A DNA stretch of 64,000 bases from Planctomycetales bacterium (GCA_026400835.1 JAPLOA010000084.1:233696-297695), one strand, 5' to 3'; positions 1 to 9,278 are shown, counted from the stretch's first letter. Numbers and translations are program-made. Notes: generated by a model not told the origin, from the letters alone.

Positions 1-37
1 GTCGATAGTTGGGCATGTGTCGCTCCCAGAAACCGTA

Positions 38-198
38 GGGTGTGACAAGTTCGCTCCAGCGAACGCAGGCACACCGGGTTTTGCATCCATCATCGCATGC
101 AGCGCAACCGAAGGGCAAGCCAATGGCCACGCGGCGCTGTTTTACGAGACGGCGCCCATCGGTGTGCCTGCACTCGCTGTCGCTCGCTTGTCACACCC
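38..198. repeat. Inverted-repeat element with 38-bp arms
   Basis: Two 38-bp arms (38-75 and 161-198) are near-perfect inverted copies; both end in GGGTGTGACAAG on the outside and carry CAGGCACACC on the inside. The mismatches lie in the middle of each arm. Each arm can also fold on itself (TTCGCT/AGCGAA in the left arm). The ~85-bp core carries a smaller GCGGCGC/GCGCC pairing. The architecture fits a non-autonomous MITE/REP-like unit. I see no coding content: the open frame running through it is created by the repeat. It lies beyond the 3' end of the minus-strand DUF2079 gene and could also act as a transcript end. The remaining bases of 1-308 hold nothing else I can name. Confidence 0.6.
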
Positions 199-308
199 AG
201 TCTGTTGCGCTTTGAAAGACCGCGTTATCAGGCGAGCTGCATCAGGGCCGGAAAAATTCGATGGTTCTGAAACTCATTCTTTCTGATGGCAATGACTCAA
301 ACGAGTCG

Positions 309-2444
309 TCAGTGCTTTCGTTTCAGGATGATAAACAAGCCACCTGTTTCATCAGGAAGAACTTCCCACTTCTCTGGTTCGACTCGCAGTTCCCTTACGT
401 CGGCAAGAGAACGAACTTCGCTATAAGGATGGCTGGTGTCGAGAACGATGTAGTCCGTGTCTGCAGGTACTCCAGACTGATAATTGTTGACCGCTCGGAG
501 ATAACCACTGTAATCATAAGATCGTTCGAAATGAGTAAACCGAGTATGCGCGTAATCCGTCGAAGCGACCCTCGCGGTCACCGGAATCTTCTCGATCACT
601 TTCTGAAATTCCGCAGCGCGCGGTCCGGGAACGTACAGATTCTTCCAGCCATACGATGATTCTCCAGACCAGAAGTTCGCTCCCATCGGCATCATGGATC
701 CGGTGACCGCCGTCAACAGAGCACAGAGAAACGCAAATCGAGCCCATCGTACACTGCGCTGGTTTTGTGAAAGTCCGGCTGCAGCGGCCCACAACAGGAC
801 CGGAAGCAATGGTGCATGGAAGTGGTGATACGGTATGGGAGGAATCTGCGCAGCCATGTCGACAGAACTGCTTCCTCCAGCCGAGCCGGAATCGTTCCCG
901 AGTTGAATCAAGCTCAGCATCACAAAAGTCGGAACGCCGGCCAGCAGGTAAACAGGACGCCGCCACGTCAGTGCTCCCAGGGGGATTGTCAGCATCACAA
1001 GGTAAGTCAGCGTGCGAAAGCTGAAGAAGACACCCATGACTTTGCCCGGATCACGCAATGCCGTACGAACGAGATCTCCAGGGCTGCTGCCGAGTTCCCC
1101 AAAGTATCGGCTGTAGTGGACATGAGCTCCGTCACGAAACCCAGGAATAATGACAAGCACCGCCAGCAGCACGTAAAAGACGGAGAACAATAAAACTCCG
1201 AGTGACCACTTTGAATATGGCGTCAGCAATCTTCGGGCACTACTATCCGTGGTGTCACTGGAAGTCTTAGATGCGGTTTGTCGCTGGCACAAAAACAAAA
1301 CCAGCCCAATCGATCCTACAACCAGGGCAAAGTCTTCCTGAGTTGATAATGCGATCAAAAAGAAAAGTGACGATCTCCAGAGTTTCCGTTGCTCAGCGAA
1401 GTCGATGCCCCAGAACAGAAACGGCATCCCATAACAGCTTGGCCGCAATGTTTTGAGATCAATCGCAATATCCAGATAGTGCATGGGGAAGAACAAAAGC
1501 CAACCCAAAGCCAGCCACATCGCAGCTCGCGAACTTCCGGAATGTCTACGTGCAATAGAAAAGACAGGAATTGCGCAGATGGCCAGCGAGAACGACGCAC
1601 AAGCCTCCATCGTCAGGTAAGACGGAAACAGTATGTGCAGCGGAAGCAACAGCAGATGGATCACCTGAATGTGCTCGCCCAGAAATAGTCCCTGATCGAG
1701 ATAACTGCGGAAGCCTTTGCCATGCCAAACGTTCCAAAGATGCTCCTCGTACATCGCCGAATCGCCATGTGGAACAAGAAGGCCCGCATAGAGTCGTTCG
1801 TTCATCCAGAAAGACATGGCCTCCCAGACGAATACTGCAATGATGACGACAGCAAGTTCCACGCGGACAAAGCCGGCAGTGGCAGACTCAGGGTTGATCG
1901 CTGACGTGTCAGAAATCTGACTGAGCCACTCATTCAGAATGCTTGCCAGAATCAGAGTCAACGCATAGGGCGTAGTCGTGGCAACAAACGCCGTGAATGA
2001 TATCCGGCTGACGAGCGGGGCGGCAAACCAAACGGCAAGCCAGACACCTGCAAACACTCCTGGCCGCGCGATCGCTGCAGTGCGCGACGAGAACGAAAGT
2101 GAACGAAAACTTACCTTCGATTTTGCCTCAACTTGTGCCGCGGTTGTTTGCCGCTTCGAGGATGCTACCCAGTGCGACAGGATTGTAATTCCAAGCAGAG
2201 CACCTGCGACTCGCAGGAAGACCGAAGCCGCTGGCAGATTAGTTTGTGAAACTCCACTGACAGATTTCGTGGTGTTTCCACCAAAGCAAGAAATGAAGAA
2301 TTCGTGAATATCATTCGGCCAAAACACCAGCGACAGGTTCGCGTCGCTCATGACCGTAAAGATCATTCCGGAAAGCAGGAGGCTGCCGAGCAGAAAAAGT
2401 CCGCAGGAGACAAGCCCCGAGCGTGATTTATGAATGGTAGACAT
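309..2444 (-). CDS. DUF2079 family polytopic membrane protein
   Basis: A 711-residue integral membrane protein. The N-terminus is a hydrophobic segment (about residues 15-32), and many further hydrophobic stretches follow. The central block reads GDSAMYEEHLWNVWHGKGF, then an EHIQ...LLLPLH segment, then IPVFSIARR, with TQEDFAL further on. This is the conserved core of DUF2079, a family related to GT-C glycosyltransferase-type membrane proteins. The last ~130 residues after the final hydrophobic segments are probably an extracytoplasmic tail. The substrate is unknown; transfer from a lipid-linked sugar is an inference from the fold class only. The start is the first ATG after a non-coding stretch. 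The gene stands alone and is divergent from the hydrolase gene at 2.9 kb. Confidence 0.8.
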   Translation of the reverse strand: MSTIHKSRSGLVSCGLFLLGSLLLSGMIFTVMSDANLSLVFWPNDIHEFFISCFGGNTTKSVSGVSQTNLPAASVFLRVAGALLGITILSHWVASSKRQTTAAQVEAKSKVSFRSLSFSSRTAAIARPGVFAGVWLAVWFAAPLVSRISFTAFVATTTPYALTLILASILNEWLSQISDTSAINPESATAGFVRVELAVVIIAVFVWEAMSFWMNERLYAGLLVPHGDSAMYEEHLWNVWHGKGFRSYLDQGLFLGEHIQVIHLLLLPLHILFPSYLTMEACASFSLAICAIPVFSIARRHSGSSRAAMWLALGWLLFFPMHYLDIAIDLKTLRPSCYGMPFLFWGIDFAEQRKLWRSSLFFLIALSTQEDFALVVGSIGLVLFLCQRQTASKTSSDTTDSSARRLLTPYSKWSLGVLLFSVFYVLLAVLVIIPGFRDGAHVHYSRYFGELGSSPGDLVRTALRDPGKVMGVFFSFRTLTYLVMLTIPLGALTWRRPVYLLAGVPTFVMLSLIQLGNDSGSAGGSSSVDMAAQIPPIPYHHFHAPLLPVLLWAAAAGLSQNQRSVRWARFAFLCALLTAVTGSMMPMGANFWSGESSYGWKNLYVPGPRAAEFQKVIEKIPVTARVASTDYAHTRFTHFERSYDYSGYLRAVNNYQSGVPADTDYIVLDTSHPYSEVRSLADVRELRVEPEKWEVLPDETGGLFIILKRKH

Positions 2445-2854
2445 ACGAAATCAGGTTGGCACAAAACGGGCAATTCACGCGGGCGGTCTTGAGATTTCAT
2501 CGTTTACCGCCCAGCAGTAGACGCTGGCTTTTTTGCTGCAGGCTTTCGTGGGGCCGTCCCCTGCAGCCAGGCCGGAAACAAAAAGCGGAATCAAGAGACG
2601 GTCGATTCGCGGGAATCCTGGCAGAAACCGCTGCGAGAACGTACGTCGGCGGACTTTTTGTCGGGAAAAGAAAGCCTGCAGTTTCGCAGATCTCCCAGAC
2701 TTCCCAGCGTTTCAAAAGAACCTATTGACCGGATTTTCGAGAACTGTGACCCTACCCGGCCCGTCATTTTCATTCGTTCCAGCGTTCAGAATGCGTTTCA
2801 GCGCAAGCCGCGAAAGCTCGTTGAGAGCATTGTTGTGGCTCTGGCTGAACGCTC
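2445..2854. other. Divergent intergenic region, 410 bp
   Basis: This gap separates two divergent genes, so it should hold both promoters. I could not assign -10/-35 boxes with confidence. A short GC stem at 2511-2527 (CCAGC/GCTGG, 7-nt loop) followed by CTTTTTT looks like an intrinsic terminator in the plus direction. No plus-strand gene lies upstream of it, so it could equally be chance or end a short unseen transcript. Open frames here show no recognisable protein features. Confidence 0.3.
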
Positions 2855-4879
2855 ATGAATGCCCCAGACTTCAACCTGTGCTTATCTCGCACAATGAGTT
2901 CCAACGCTCTGTCGAGGGCGACGAATCGCCTGACGTTATCCGCAACTTTCCCCACGCTGTTTTTTGTATGCGTGTTGGGCTGTATTTCAGGTTGCGCGAC
3001 GACCGAATTTTCTCAGCTCCGAGAGAAGCCGCACAATCCACTTACGGAACGTCTGAATAAGACTGCATTCGGGCTTGTGAAACATTCGGAGCGAACTGAA
3101 CTGTTTCTGCGTCAGACCGGTTATCAGGGTGGCGATGATCTTAAGCTCATGATTCGGCATTCCGCCACTCATCGAGCTGGTAAGCATTATTATGAGGCGA
3201 CTCATTCGCTGTCCGAGCTGAATTACCTTGCGGCCGAAGTTGTGAAGACTCGTGATCCTCAACTGGCGTCAGAGTTGTATCTGGATTCTTCGAAAGCTGC
3301 GTGGCGCTATTTTGCGACACAGGATACCAGCGGTGAGCAGCCCGATCCGTCACGAAGTGAGCATCGAAGCACAGCCGAAGTTTATAACGCGGCTTCCGAG
3401 GGTTTGCTTCGTATCTCAAATCGCCTGGGGAAGGTTAAACTCGGACAGTCTATGCAGATGCCGCTGACGTATCGCCGACTACTTTTTGATATCCCGTTCC
3501 CTTCGAATCTGTTGACACCGGAACAGCTGAGCGAGTTTGAATTCGTGTCGGATTATGAACTCAAGAACTTGAAGGCGCGTCACGCCACACAGGGTTTGGG
3601 AGTACCGATCATTGCGATTCGACGTGCATCACAGAGTCCGGATCCGGTCGAAAAGTATTACACCAAAGGGATGAGCTTCGCCGCGACTCTGGTTTTAAGA
3701 TTCGAAGAGACCGAGCAATCCTACGATTCGCCCTACGATGTGCAGTTGCAGATTTTCGACCCCCGCGAGTCTGAGGCGATGCTGGTAGGTGATTCTTTGA
3801 TGCCTCTGGAGACCGACGTAAGTACTCCGCTGGCTCGCTACCTGAGCAATCGCGATATCAGTTTGCTGGATACATGGGGATTTATCCGCCCGGATCGAGC
3901 ACAAAACGTCGCTGGGTTATACATGGTGCAGCCTTATGATCCGGATCGCATCCCGGTGCTGATGGTTCATGGGATCTGGTCCAGCCCGATGACGTGGATG
4001 GAGATGTTTAATGATCTGCAGGCTGACCCTGAGATTCGCAGAAAGTATCAGTTCTGGTTTTATCTGTACCCGACGGGTGAGCCCATCGCCTTTTCAGCGG
4101 CTGGCCTCCGTGAAGAACTTATGCAGGTACGCAACGACTGCGATCCCTATCGCCGGAATACTCGACTGGATGAGATGGTTGTGGTCGGGCACAGCATGGG
4201 AGGACTGCTGTCCCATATGCTGACGATCGACAGCGGAAATCGTCTCTGGAATTCGGTTAGTTCGAAGTCGGTCGAAGAGTTGCAGACAAGCACTGAGGTG
4301 AAGTCTGAGATTCGAAGGGTCTTCTTCTTTCAGTCGAATCCTTCAATTGATCGCATCGTGACGATCGCCAGTCCGTATGGCGGAAGTTCCTTCTCCAATC
4401 GTTTCACTCGCTGGTTGACGGGATCATTTGTCTGGCTGCCAGCAAAGACCTATGAATTGACACGCGTGATCTTCGAGCAGGATAAAAAGAGTTGGTGGGA
4501 TCGGGTGACGGCACCAAAGACCAGCCTGGATTCACTGACCAAGAAATCCGCAGTCCTTACGGTGATTCGAGATTCACGTGTGCCGGATGAGGTGAAGCAC
4601 CATAACATCGTTGGTGTTCGCAAGGGACGTGATGTTAATTCGTGGACAGACGGAGTTGTGGCCTACTCCAGCGCGCATCGTGAGGATGTGACCAGTGAGA
4701 AAGTCATTCCGGCCGGACATCGAGAAGTCCTCCGTCATTCCGAAACCGTGGCGGAAGTAAGACGTATTCTGCTTGAGCACCTGCAGGAGACTCAACGTCG
4801 ACGTTTTCCTGCCATCCCGGCGAACATGACTGTGGAGCGTCCCGGACACGCGACGCTCGGCAGGACACTGACGCCATAG
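2855..4879 (+). CDS. Lipoprotein alpha/beta hydrolase (PGAP1/lipase-like)
   Basis: A 674-residue protein with an N-terminal hydrophobic segment (about residues 33-45) ending in overlapping lipobox candidates, VLGC and ISGC (Cys43 and Cys47), so it is probably a lipoprotein. The first ~350 residues show no motif I recognise. The hydrolase part begins near IPVLMVHGIWSS (strand 3 plus the HG oxyanion motif) and continues with the nucleophile elbow GHSMGG, in which Ser447 is the expected nucleophile. A late GHREVLRHSETV could carry the catalytic His. The pattern matches PGAP1-like or lipase-like esterases; the substrate cannot be told. An alternative ATG is at 2894; neither start has a good Shine-Dalgarno sequence, so the start is uncertain. 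It is monocistronic and followed by a repeat-rich gap. Confidence 0.75.
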   Translation: MNAPDFNLCLSRTMSSNALSRATNRLTLSATFPTLFFVCVLGCISGCATTEFSQLREKPHNPLTERLNKTAFGLVKHSERTELFLRQTGYQGGDDLKLMIRHSATHRAGKHYYEATHSLSELNYLAAEVVKTRDPQLASELYLDSSKAAWRYFATQDTSGEQPDPSRSEHRSTAEVYNAASEGLLRISNRLGKVKLGQSMQMPLTYRRLLFDIPFPSNLLTPEQLSEFEFVSDYELKNLKARHATQGLGVPIIAIRRASQSPDPVEKYYTKGMSFAATLVLRFEETEQSYDSPYDVQLQIFDPRESEAMLVGDSLMPLETDVSTPLARYLSNRDISLLDTWGFIRPDRAQNVAGLYMVQPYDPDRIPVLMVHGIWSSPMTWMEMFNDLQADPEIRRKYQFWFYLYPTGEPIAFSAAGLREELMQVRNDCDPYRRNTRLDEMVVVGHSMGGLLSHMLTIDSGNRLWNSVSSKSVEELQTSTEVKSEIRRVFFFQSNPSIDRIVTIASPYGGSSFSNRFTRWLTGSFVWLPAKTYELTRVIFEQDKKSWWDRVTAPKTSLDSLTKKSAVLTVIRDSRVPDEVKHHNIVGVRKGRDVNSWTDGVVAYSSAHREDVTSEKVIPAGHREVLRHSETVAEVRRILLEHLQETQRRRFPAIPANMTVERPGHATLGRTLTP

Positions 4880-4932
4880 CGAACTGGATGTGGTCGAGCC
4901 AGCGTTTATGCTGAATGCCGGTCGAAGGCGAC

Positions 4933-5028
4933 GACCGAAAGATGTAGTGACCGAAAGATTTGATGACCGAAAGATTTGACGACCGAAAGATTTGACGACC
5001 GAAAGATGTAGTGACCGAAAGATTCGGG
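4933..5028. repeat. 16-bp tandem repeat, six copies
   Basis: Six uninterrupted 16-bp units begin at 4933, 4949, 4965, 4981, 4997 and 5013. All start GACCGAAAGAT and differ only in the last five bases (GTAGT, TTGAT, TTGAC, TTGAC, GTAGT, TCGGG). A seventh isolated copy is at 5135-5150. The period is not a multiple of three, so this is not a protein repeat. It sits directly after the hydrolase stop codon. Confidence 0.85.
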
Positions 5029-5041
5029 CCTGAGATTTTTG

Positions 5042-5200
5042 TCTGGTGCTTGATTTTTCTGTCGTTCAATTTTTCGGTCAGACTCCTGGCCTTGCTCAGT
5101 TACGCATGGTGCCAGCCTTAATCGATGAGTGGTGGACCGAAAGATTCTGACCAGAGAACTTCATCTGGTGCTTGATTTTTCTGTCGTTCAATTTTTCGGT
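5042..5200. repeat. 37-bp direct repeat pair
   Basis: An identical 37-bp sequence occurs at 5042-5078 and 5164-5200. Both copies start TCTGGTGCTTG and end AATTTTTCGGT. Their 3' ends are inverted relative to the GACCGAAAGAT core of the adjacent 16-bp repeats, so a GACCGAAAGATT unit can pair with the AATTTTTCGGT end of the next 37-mer (one unit at 5013 precedes the first copy, one at 5135 precedes the second). The unit-plus-37-mer block has therefore been duplicated. The rest of 4880-5350 contains nothing else I can identify. Confidence 0.75.
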
Positions 5201-5350
5201 GGTAAAAATCTGGCTGGACAGCGAGTCATCCGGGAATCAGTGCGAGTCACGTCCGTATGAACGCCACCCTTTGAACATAGATGCGTAATCAGGTCGCATA
5301 CAATTTGCATCCGAAATGACGGATCACCGATCCGAGAACGCCCTGTTCAG

Positions 5351-7579
5351 CTAACTCTGAGAACCCGGGCTTGTTCGGACGATGATGCGATTTCCGGTGA
5401 CACGGATGACTTCAACAGCTGTTCCGTGATCGATGTAAGCACCGTCGCTGACGACATCAATATACTTGTCGCCAAACATTGCTTTGCCCGACGGACGCAA
5501 GGCAGAGGCCGTTACACCCGTTGCGCCGACATCGACCGGGGCCGGGTGCGAATGAGTCGCCAGCAATGATGGACTCAGGATTGGGCCTCCGGCCTCTGCT
5601 GGCGCGTAACCAGGGGGAGTGAGAATCAGACGGTTCAGAAATGGAATCGTTGGCAGAAATCGGTTCAGGACTGCGGCCACGGCGATCACGGTGACCATCG
5701 CTCCAGCCAGCGAACCAAGACTGCTCATCGATTCTTCAAAGCTCTCCGTGGCAGTCATCCCGGAGAATGTATGACTCGCCAGAATCAAAGAAGCGATCGT
5801 GAGCAGGATTCCCGAGACTCCGAAGACTCCGAAGCCGGGAATCACAAAGATTTCCAAAGCCAGCAATCCGATACCCAACACGAATAGAACCAGTTCCAGA
5901 GTACCCGCTGTGCCGCCAAGAAAGCGGCTCCAGAAAAACAGCGAGAAGAACACTGTGGCGAGGATGGCAAAGAATCCTGAAGGCAGATGGAGTTCGATAT
6001 AGACGCAGATGATACCCAGAGTGATCAGCAGGAATCCGCCAACGCCGGAATTCAGCACGGCAATCAGCGTGTCGACCCAGGTGCTGGCCACTGGCGTTAA
6101 GCTGGCTTTCTCTGAAATGCCCAGGCGACTTCGCAATTCATCTTCATCATGGCATGGCGCATCCGCCAGTTGCAGTTCATGAGCACGCTCACCATGGACT
6201 GTCAGCAGAATTCCCTTGCGAGATTCCGGAACCATGGGGCCCTGAATCCATTCCTCATTGGCCGCCTGAATTTCAGCTTCCGACATATAGGTAACTCGAC
6301 CATCGGCCTTGTTGGTTACCTGAAAAACCTCAAGATCCTTATCGATCATCGCCTGAAGTAATGCGGGTGGTCGATTTTTTCTTTTGGCAAGTATCGCCGC
6401 GAACTGCAGGAATGGACTGACGATTTTTTCTGGCGCGCGTTCAAATTGTCCGCCCGGTTCAGTGAGTGTGATCACACCGATATCTCCAATCTGAGCATCC
6501 GGGTGCATCAGAATCTTATCGCATCCAAAAGCAATCAACGCGCCGCCGCTCCATGCCCCTTTAGGGATCCATGCCACGGTGGTGATCTTTGTCGAATCGA
6601 GTTCAGAGAGTGTCAGAGCCAGATGTTCGGCAACGTCCTTGTCTCCTCCCGGAGAATCAATCTTCAGGACCAACACATTGCAGCCATTGGCCACCGCGTT
6701 GCGGACTTCCCGCTGCACAAACTCCCCGAGGACGCGATCGATCACACCATCAACGGCGATCACTCGCGGAACAATATCCGCTTTGTTACGCAATGGTTCG
6801 CGCATGGATTCCAGAGGCAGTTCAAGGGCGGCCGCCACTTCAGCTCGATTCTTCGCGGTTCGCAGAACGAGAAATCCCGCCATCTCTGAGTCCAGCCCGA
6901 GAAAATTTCCCGGTGAGCCAGCTTCTTTGATGGTTTCCGTTTTCGAGATCACCGCATTCTGGTTCTGCAGCAACATGAGTTCCGCTGGCGTCAGAAAACG
7001 TTGTTCGACGGAGTTCGGAGATGTCTCGAGGGAGACTCTCAGCAACGCTTCGGACGGATTCATCATCGCTTGGACAACGCCGCGGGATAAACGAGGATTG
7101 CGGCGGCGATCAACCAGACTCATAATAAAAATCTGGTCTTCGTTCGAAACCGCCTCACCTCGCCCGATGTCCCCCAACGTGGCATCCGGATGCATCACGA
7201 TATCGTGGCAGGCCAGAGCAAGAATCGCGCGATTGCCGTCGATGGAACGAGGTACCCAGGCAATCGTCCTGACTCGACTGACGTCAGATGATGTCAGGAA
7301 TCGCACCACGTCGCTCACATGTCCGAACCCGGCGGTTCCCGGTTCAATCTCCAGGACCAGAAGAGCGTCTCGATTTTCGCGAGTTGCCTGAGCCTGAAGG
7401 TCTGTGGCAAGATTCGTCAGTTCGCTGACCATTTGGTCGTTAAGCGGACTTGTTACTGTCAGAAATTGCCCGATTGGTTTTTGTGCGGCTTTCGGTTCGG
7501 ACTTCTGGTGAGCACTGGCCACGCCGGCAAACAGACTCAGACCTGCCAGCAGCATCGCAGCCAGAGGAATGTGTCTCAT
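5351..7579 (-). CDS. NfeD-family membrane serine protease (ClpP class)
   Basis: A 742-residue protein starting at the ATG preceded by GGGGAG (9-nt spacing), followed by a signal peptide (hydrophobic residues 5-23 ending ASA). This start is preferred to an upstream in-frame ATG at 7663 that would bury the signal peptide. Two ClpP/SppA-like domains follow (about 35-240 and 270-480). The second has DSPGGDKDVAEHL (308-320) and Ser344 in a GAWSGGALIA block, matching the nucleophile region. In the first domain the equivalent block reads GNRAILALAC and has no serine, so it is probably structural. About four membrane helices come next (about 535-690), then a short C-terminal OB-fold (about 695-740). 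The family (long NfeD/YqeZ-type) cleaves membrane proteins such as stomatins; a stomatin gene is not adjacent here. Confidence 0.85.
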   Translation of the reverse strand: MRHIPLAAMLLAGLSLFAGVASAHQKSEPKAAQKPIGQFLTVTSPLNDQMVSELTNLATDLQAQATRENRDALLVLEIEPGTAGFGHVSDVVRFLTSSDVSRVRTIAWVPRSIDGNRAILALACHDIVMHPDATLGDIGRGEAVSNEDQIFIMSLVDRRRNPRLSRGVVQAMMNPSEALLRVSLETSPNSVEQRFLTPAELMLLQNQNAVISKTETIKEAGSPGNFLGLDSEMAGFLVLRTAKNRAEVAAALELPLESMREPLRNKADIVPRVIAVDGVIDRVLGEFVQREVRNAVANGCNVLVLKIDSPGGDKDVAEHLALTLSELDSTKITTVAWIPKGAWSGGALIAFGCDKILMHPDAQIGDIGVITLTEPGGQFERAPEKIVSPFLQFAAILAKRKNRPPALLQAMIDKDLEVFQVTNKADGRVTYMSEAEIQAANEEWIQGPMVPESRKGILLTVHGERAHELQLADAPCHDEDELRSRLGISEKASLTPVASTWVDTLIAVLNSGVGGFLLITLGIICVYIELHLPSGFFAILATVFFSLFFWSRFLGGTAGTLELVLFVLGIGLLALEIFVIPGFGVFGVSGILLTIASLILASHTFSGMTATESFEESMSSLGSLAGAMVTVIAVAAVLNRFLPTIPFLNRLILTPPGYAPAEAGGPILSPSLLATHSHPAPVDVGATGVTASALRPSGKAMFGDKYIDVVSDGAYIDHGTAVEVIRVTGNRIIVRTSPGSQS

Positions 7580-8003
7580 TTGTAATGACTCCCCGGAAAT
7601 TGCTCTAAGGTTGCTGAAGTGAAACATCGTCGGATTGTAGCAGTTGTCGTCCGACATGGCCAAAATCCCCGGGTTATTCGCCGTCGGCTCGATAACCCTG
7701 GCCTTTGTTTGGGCTCAAACGCGGACATTCTCACTATGGATGACAGGAAACGTCAATTGCGGACAGAAATGCGGTTCCTGATGACGAACAGAAGTTTGAA
7801 CGGATCGCCGTAGAGTCGAATGAAATCGTGAAGAGGGTGCTACGAACGGCAATGAAGACAATGGTAAACAGAACAGGCCGGTCGTATTCGGCCTCTGTCT
7901 TCATGTGTTCTCTTTTGGCACCGTCTCCCGCAGATTGCCGTCATGCGATCAGATTGGCACGCTGTTGGCGAGCGAAGTGGCAGCGATAAGAATAAGGATG
8001 CAT
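7580..8003. other. Intergenic region, 424 bp
   Basis: This gap lies between the NfeD start and the FHA stop, both on the minus strand, so it should hold the NfeD promoter. The only structure I see is a 7-bp stem, GGGTTAT/ATAACCC, around 7672-7700. Open frames in it show no protein features I can support. Confidence 0.3.
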
Positions 8004-8462
8004 TCAATCCGGAATCAGCAAGTCTGAATCACGGAGGAATCGCACGTCGCTCTTGCTGGCGTCGTCATTGGGCTTTTGACTCATTCGCGTATTTTCGTCG
8101 TTCAACCCGCCATCATCGATCAGGGGAATCATTTCGGTTGGCTGGATGGGCGAAATCTTTCTGGGCAACGGGCTATCTGGTCCGAGATGCACTCGGTAGC
8201 TGATTCCTGACAGCGACAATTGATCGCCCGGCAGCAAAGCTCCGCGCACGACTCGTTGTCCGTTGACACGAGTTCCGTTGGTGCTTCCCAGGTCTCGCAG
8301 GTACAGCAGTCCATCCGTCTTCACGAGAATACAATGCTGCTTGGATATGTTTGTATGTTCAATGACCAGGTCGCACAGCTTTGAACTGCGACCCACGACC
8401 GTAATCGCGCGAGTCAATGTGATTGCTGCTCCACCCTGTTTTGGGATCAGTTGTGCCAGCAT
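8004..8462 (-). CDS. FHA domain protein
   Basis: A 152-residue cytoplasmic protein that is mostly one forkhead-associated domain (about residues 5-95). It shows the phosphothreonine-binding signature: GRSS after strand 2, then ISKQHC (Ser/His loop), LRDLGSTNGTRVNG, and a terminal LSLSGISYRV strand. FHA domains bind phosphothreonine peptides and usually read out Ser/Thr kinase activity. The C-terminal ~55 residues are polar and probably disordered. The start has GGGGA about nine bases upstream. No kinase is adjacent, so the partner is unknown; the large kinase at 22.8-28.8 kb is one possible source of phosphothreonines, but that link is speculation. Confidence 0.85.
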   Translation of the reverse strand: MLAQLIPKQGGAAITLTRAITVVGRSSKLCDLVIEHTNISKQHCILVKTDGLLYLRDLGSTNGTRVNGQRVVRGALLPGDQLSLSGISYRVHLGPDSPLPRKISPIQPTEMIPLIDDGGLNDENTRMSQKPNDDASKSDVRFLRDSDLLIPD

Positions 8463-8820
8463 AAAATTTAGTCCCCGTCAGGGATTCTCTACCACATTCA
8501 ATCAGTGTTCACACAGAGTCCACGTGCAACCGCTCGCTGATTATGCGGTCGAATGTTCGTAAAACAAGGCTTTCCGCAGCTATGGGCATGTTTTTGCCCC
8601 GATGAGTGTCGGAAGACGCAATCTCTGGTTTCTTTGCGTGACTGGTAACCTTTACCAAATCCGGGCAACCCTGTTGCCGGGCACAGGCTGGATTCATATG
8701 CGCGGGAATTGGCGTGTGCCGCCAAAATTCTTCCGCGGGCAATTTGAGATGGTGTAGATTCAATCAAAGGGTCGCGGATGTCGAAGCGACGCATAAGAAC
8801 CGGTTGATTTGGAGTCCGAG
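8463..8820. other. Divergent intergenic region, 358 bp
   Basis: This gap separates the divergent FHA gene and the small secreted protein gene and must hold both promoters. The GGAG ribosome binding site of the plus-strand gene is at about 8810. I see no repeats or RNA gene. Confidence 0.3.
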
Positions 8821-9216
8821 ATGTTTAAGAAGTTGATGCTGTGTGTAATGGCCGTTGCGTTTGTCCTGACTGCTGCAGAAGTCGGCCAGGCCGGAAACAA
8901 GTGCGATACTTGCTGCGATACTCCGAAGTGCAAGCTTCCTAAGCTTTCATTGCCAAAGCTGAAGATGCCGAAGTTAAAGCTCCCAAAGCTGAACTGCCTT
9001 CAGCCAAAATGTGATTCCTGCGAGCCAGCATGTGCCGCACCAGCTTGCGAAACCCCGGCATGCGGAACGCCGGCTTGTGGCACGCCTGGCTGCGGAGAAT
9101 CGGGCGCTGCTTGTGCAGCAGCCAGCGCGACTCCTGCACCGGCTGCAGCGACTCCTGCACCAGCCGAAGCAGCACCTGCTGCTCCATCGCCATCTGCTGC
9201 TGATGCTCAAAAATAG
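8821..9216 (+). CDS. Small secreted Lys/Pro- and Cys/Ala-rich protein
   Basis: A 131-residue protein of unknown function. It opens with a clean signal peptide (KKLM, a hydrophobic core, then AEVGQA). A Cys cluster follows (CDTCCDTPKC), then a short Leu-Pro-Lys repeat in which LPKL/MPKL/LPKL units recur every five to six residues. After that come CDSC, a run of TPACG-type units with evenly spaced cysteines, and an Ala/Pro-rich tail. With about 14 cysteines and many lysines it could be a disulfide-cross-linked envelope component, but that is inference. The ATG at 8821 is chosen because GGAG lies seven bases upstream; a TTG four codons earlier is less likely. A strong terminator follows 30 bp after the stop, so it is a single-gene transcript. 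Confidence 0.75.
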   Translation: MFKKLMLCVMAVAFVLTAAEVGQAGNKCDTCCDTPKCKLPKLSLPKLKMPKLKLPKLNCLQPKCDSCEPACAAPACETPACGTPACGTPGCGESGAACAAASATPAPAAATPAPAEAAPAAPSPSAADAQK

Positions 9217-9245
9217 TCTGATAATTTTGATCTGAAACTACTCAG

Positions 9246-9278
9246 AAGCTCGATCGTTTTTCGCGATCGAGCTTTTTT
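9246..9278 (+). terminator. Rho-independent terminator
   Basis: A perfect 11-bp stem (AAGCTCGATCG at 9246-9256 with CGATCGAGCTT at 9264-9274, 7-nt loop) runs into a T-tract (9273-9278). It lies 30 bp after the small secreted protein gene. Confidence 0.9.

Noticed and set aside
17..286. 89-codon plus-strand frame at the window start
   Set aside because: It runs entirely through the 38-bp inverted-repeat element.
4704..5069. 121-codon minus-strand frame with repeated FGRQIFRSS-like peptides
   Set aside because: The peptide repeat comes from the 16-bp DNA repeat, whose period is not a multiple of three; there is no start signal and the frame runs antisense into the hydrolase gene.
4933..5200. 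Possible CRISPR array
   Set aside because: Units are 16 bp and abut without unique spacers; no cas genes nearby.
6579..7391. 270-codon plus-strand open frame
   Set aside because: Antisense to the ClpP-like domains of the NfeD protease; Ser/Arg/Thr-rich shadow without protein features.
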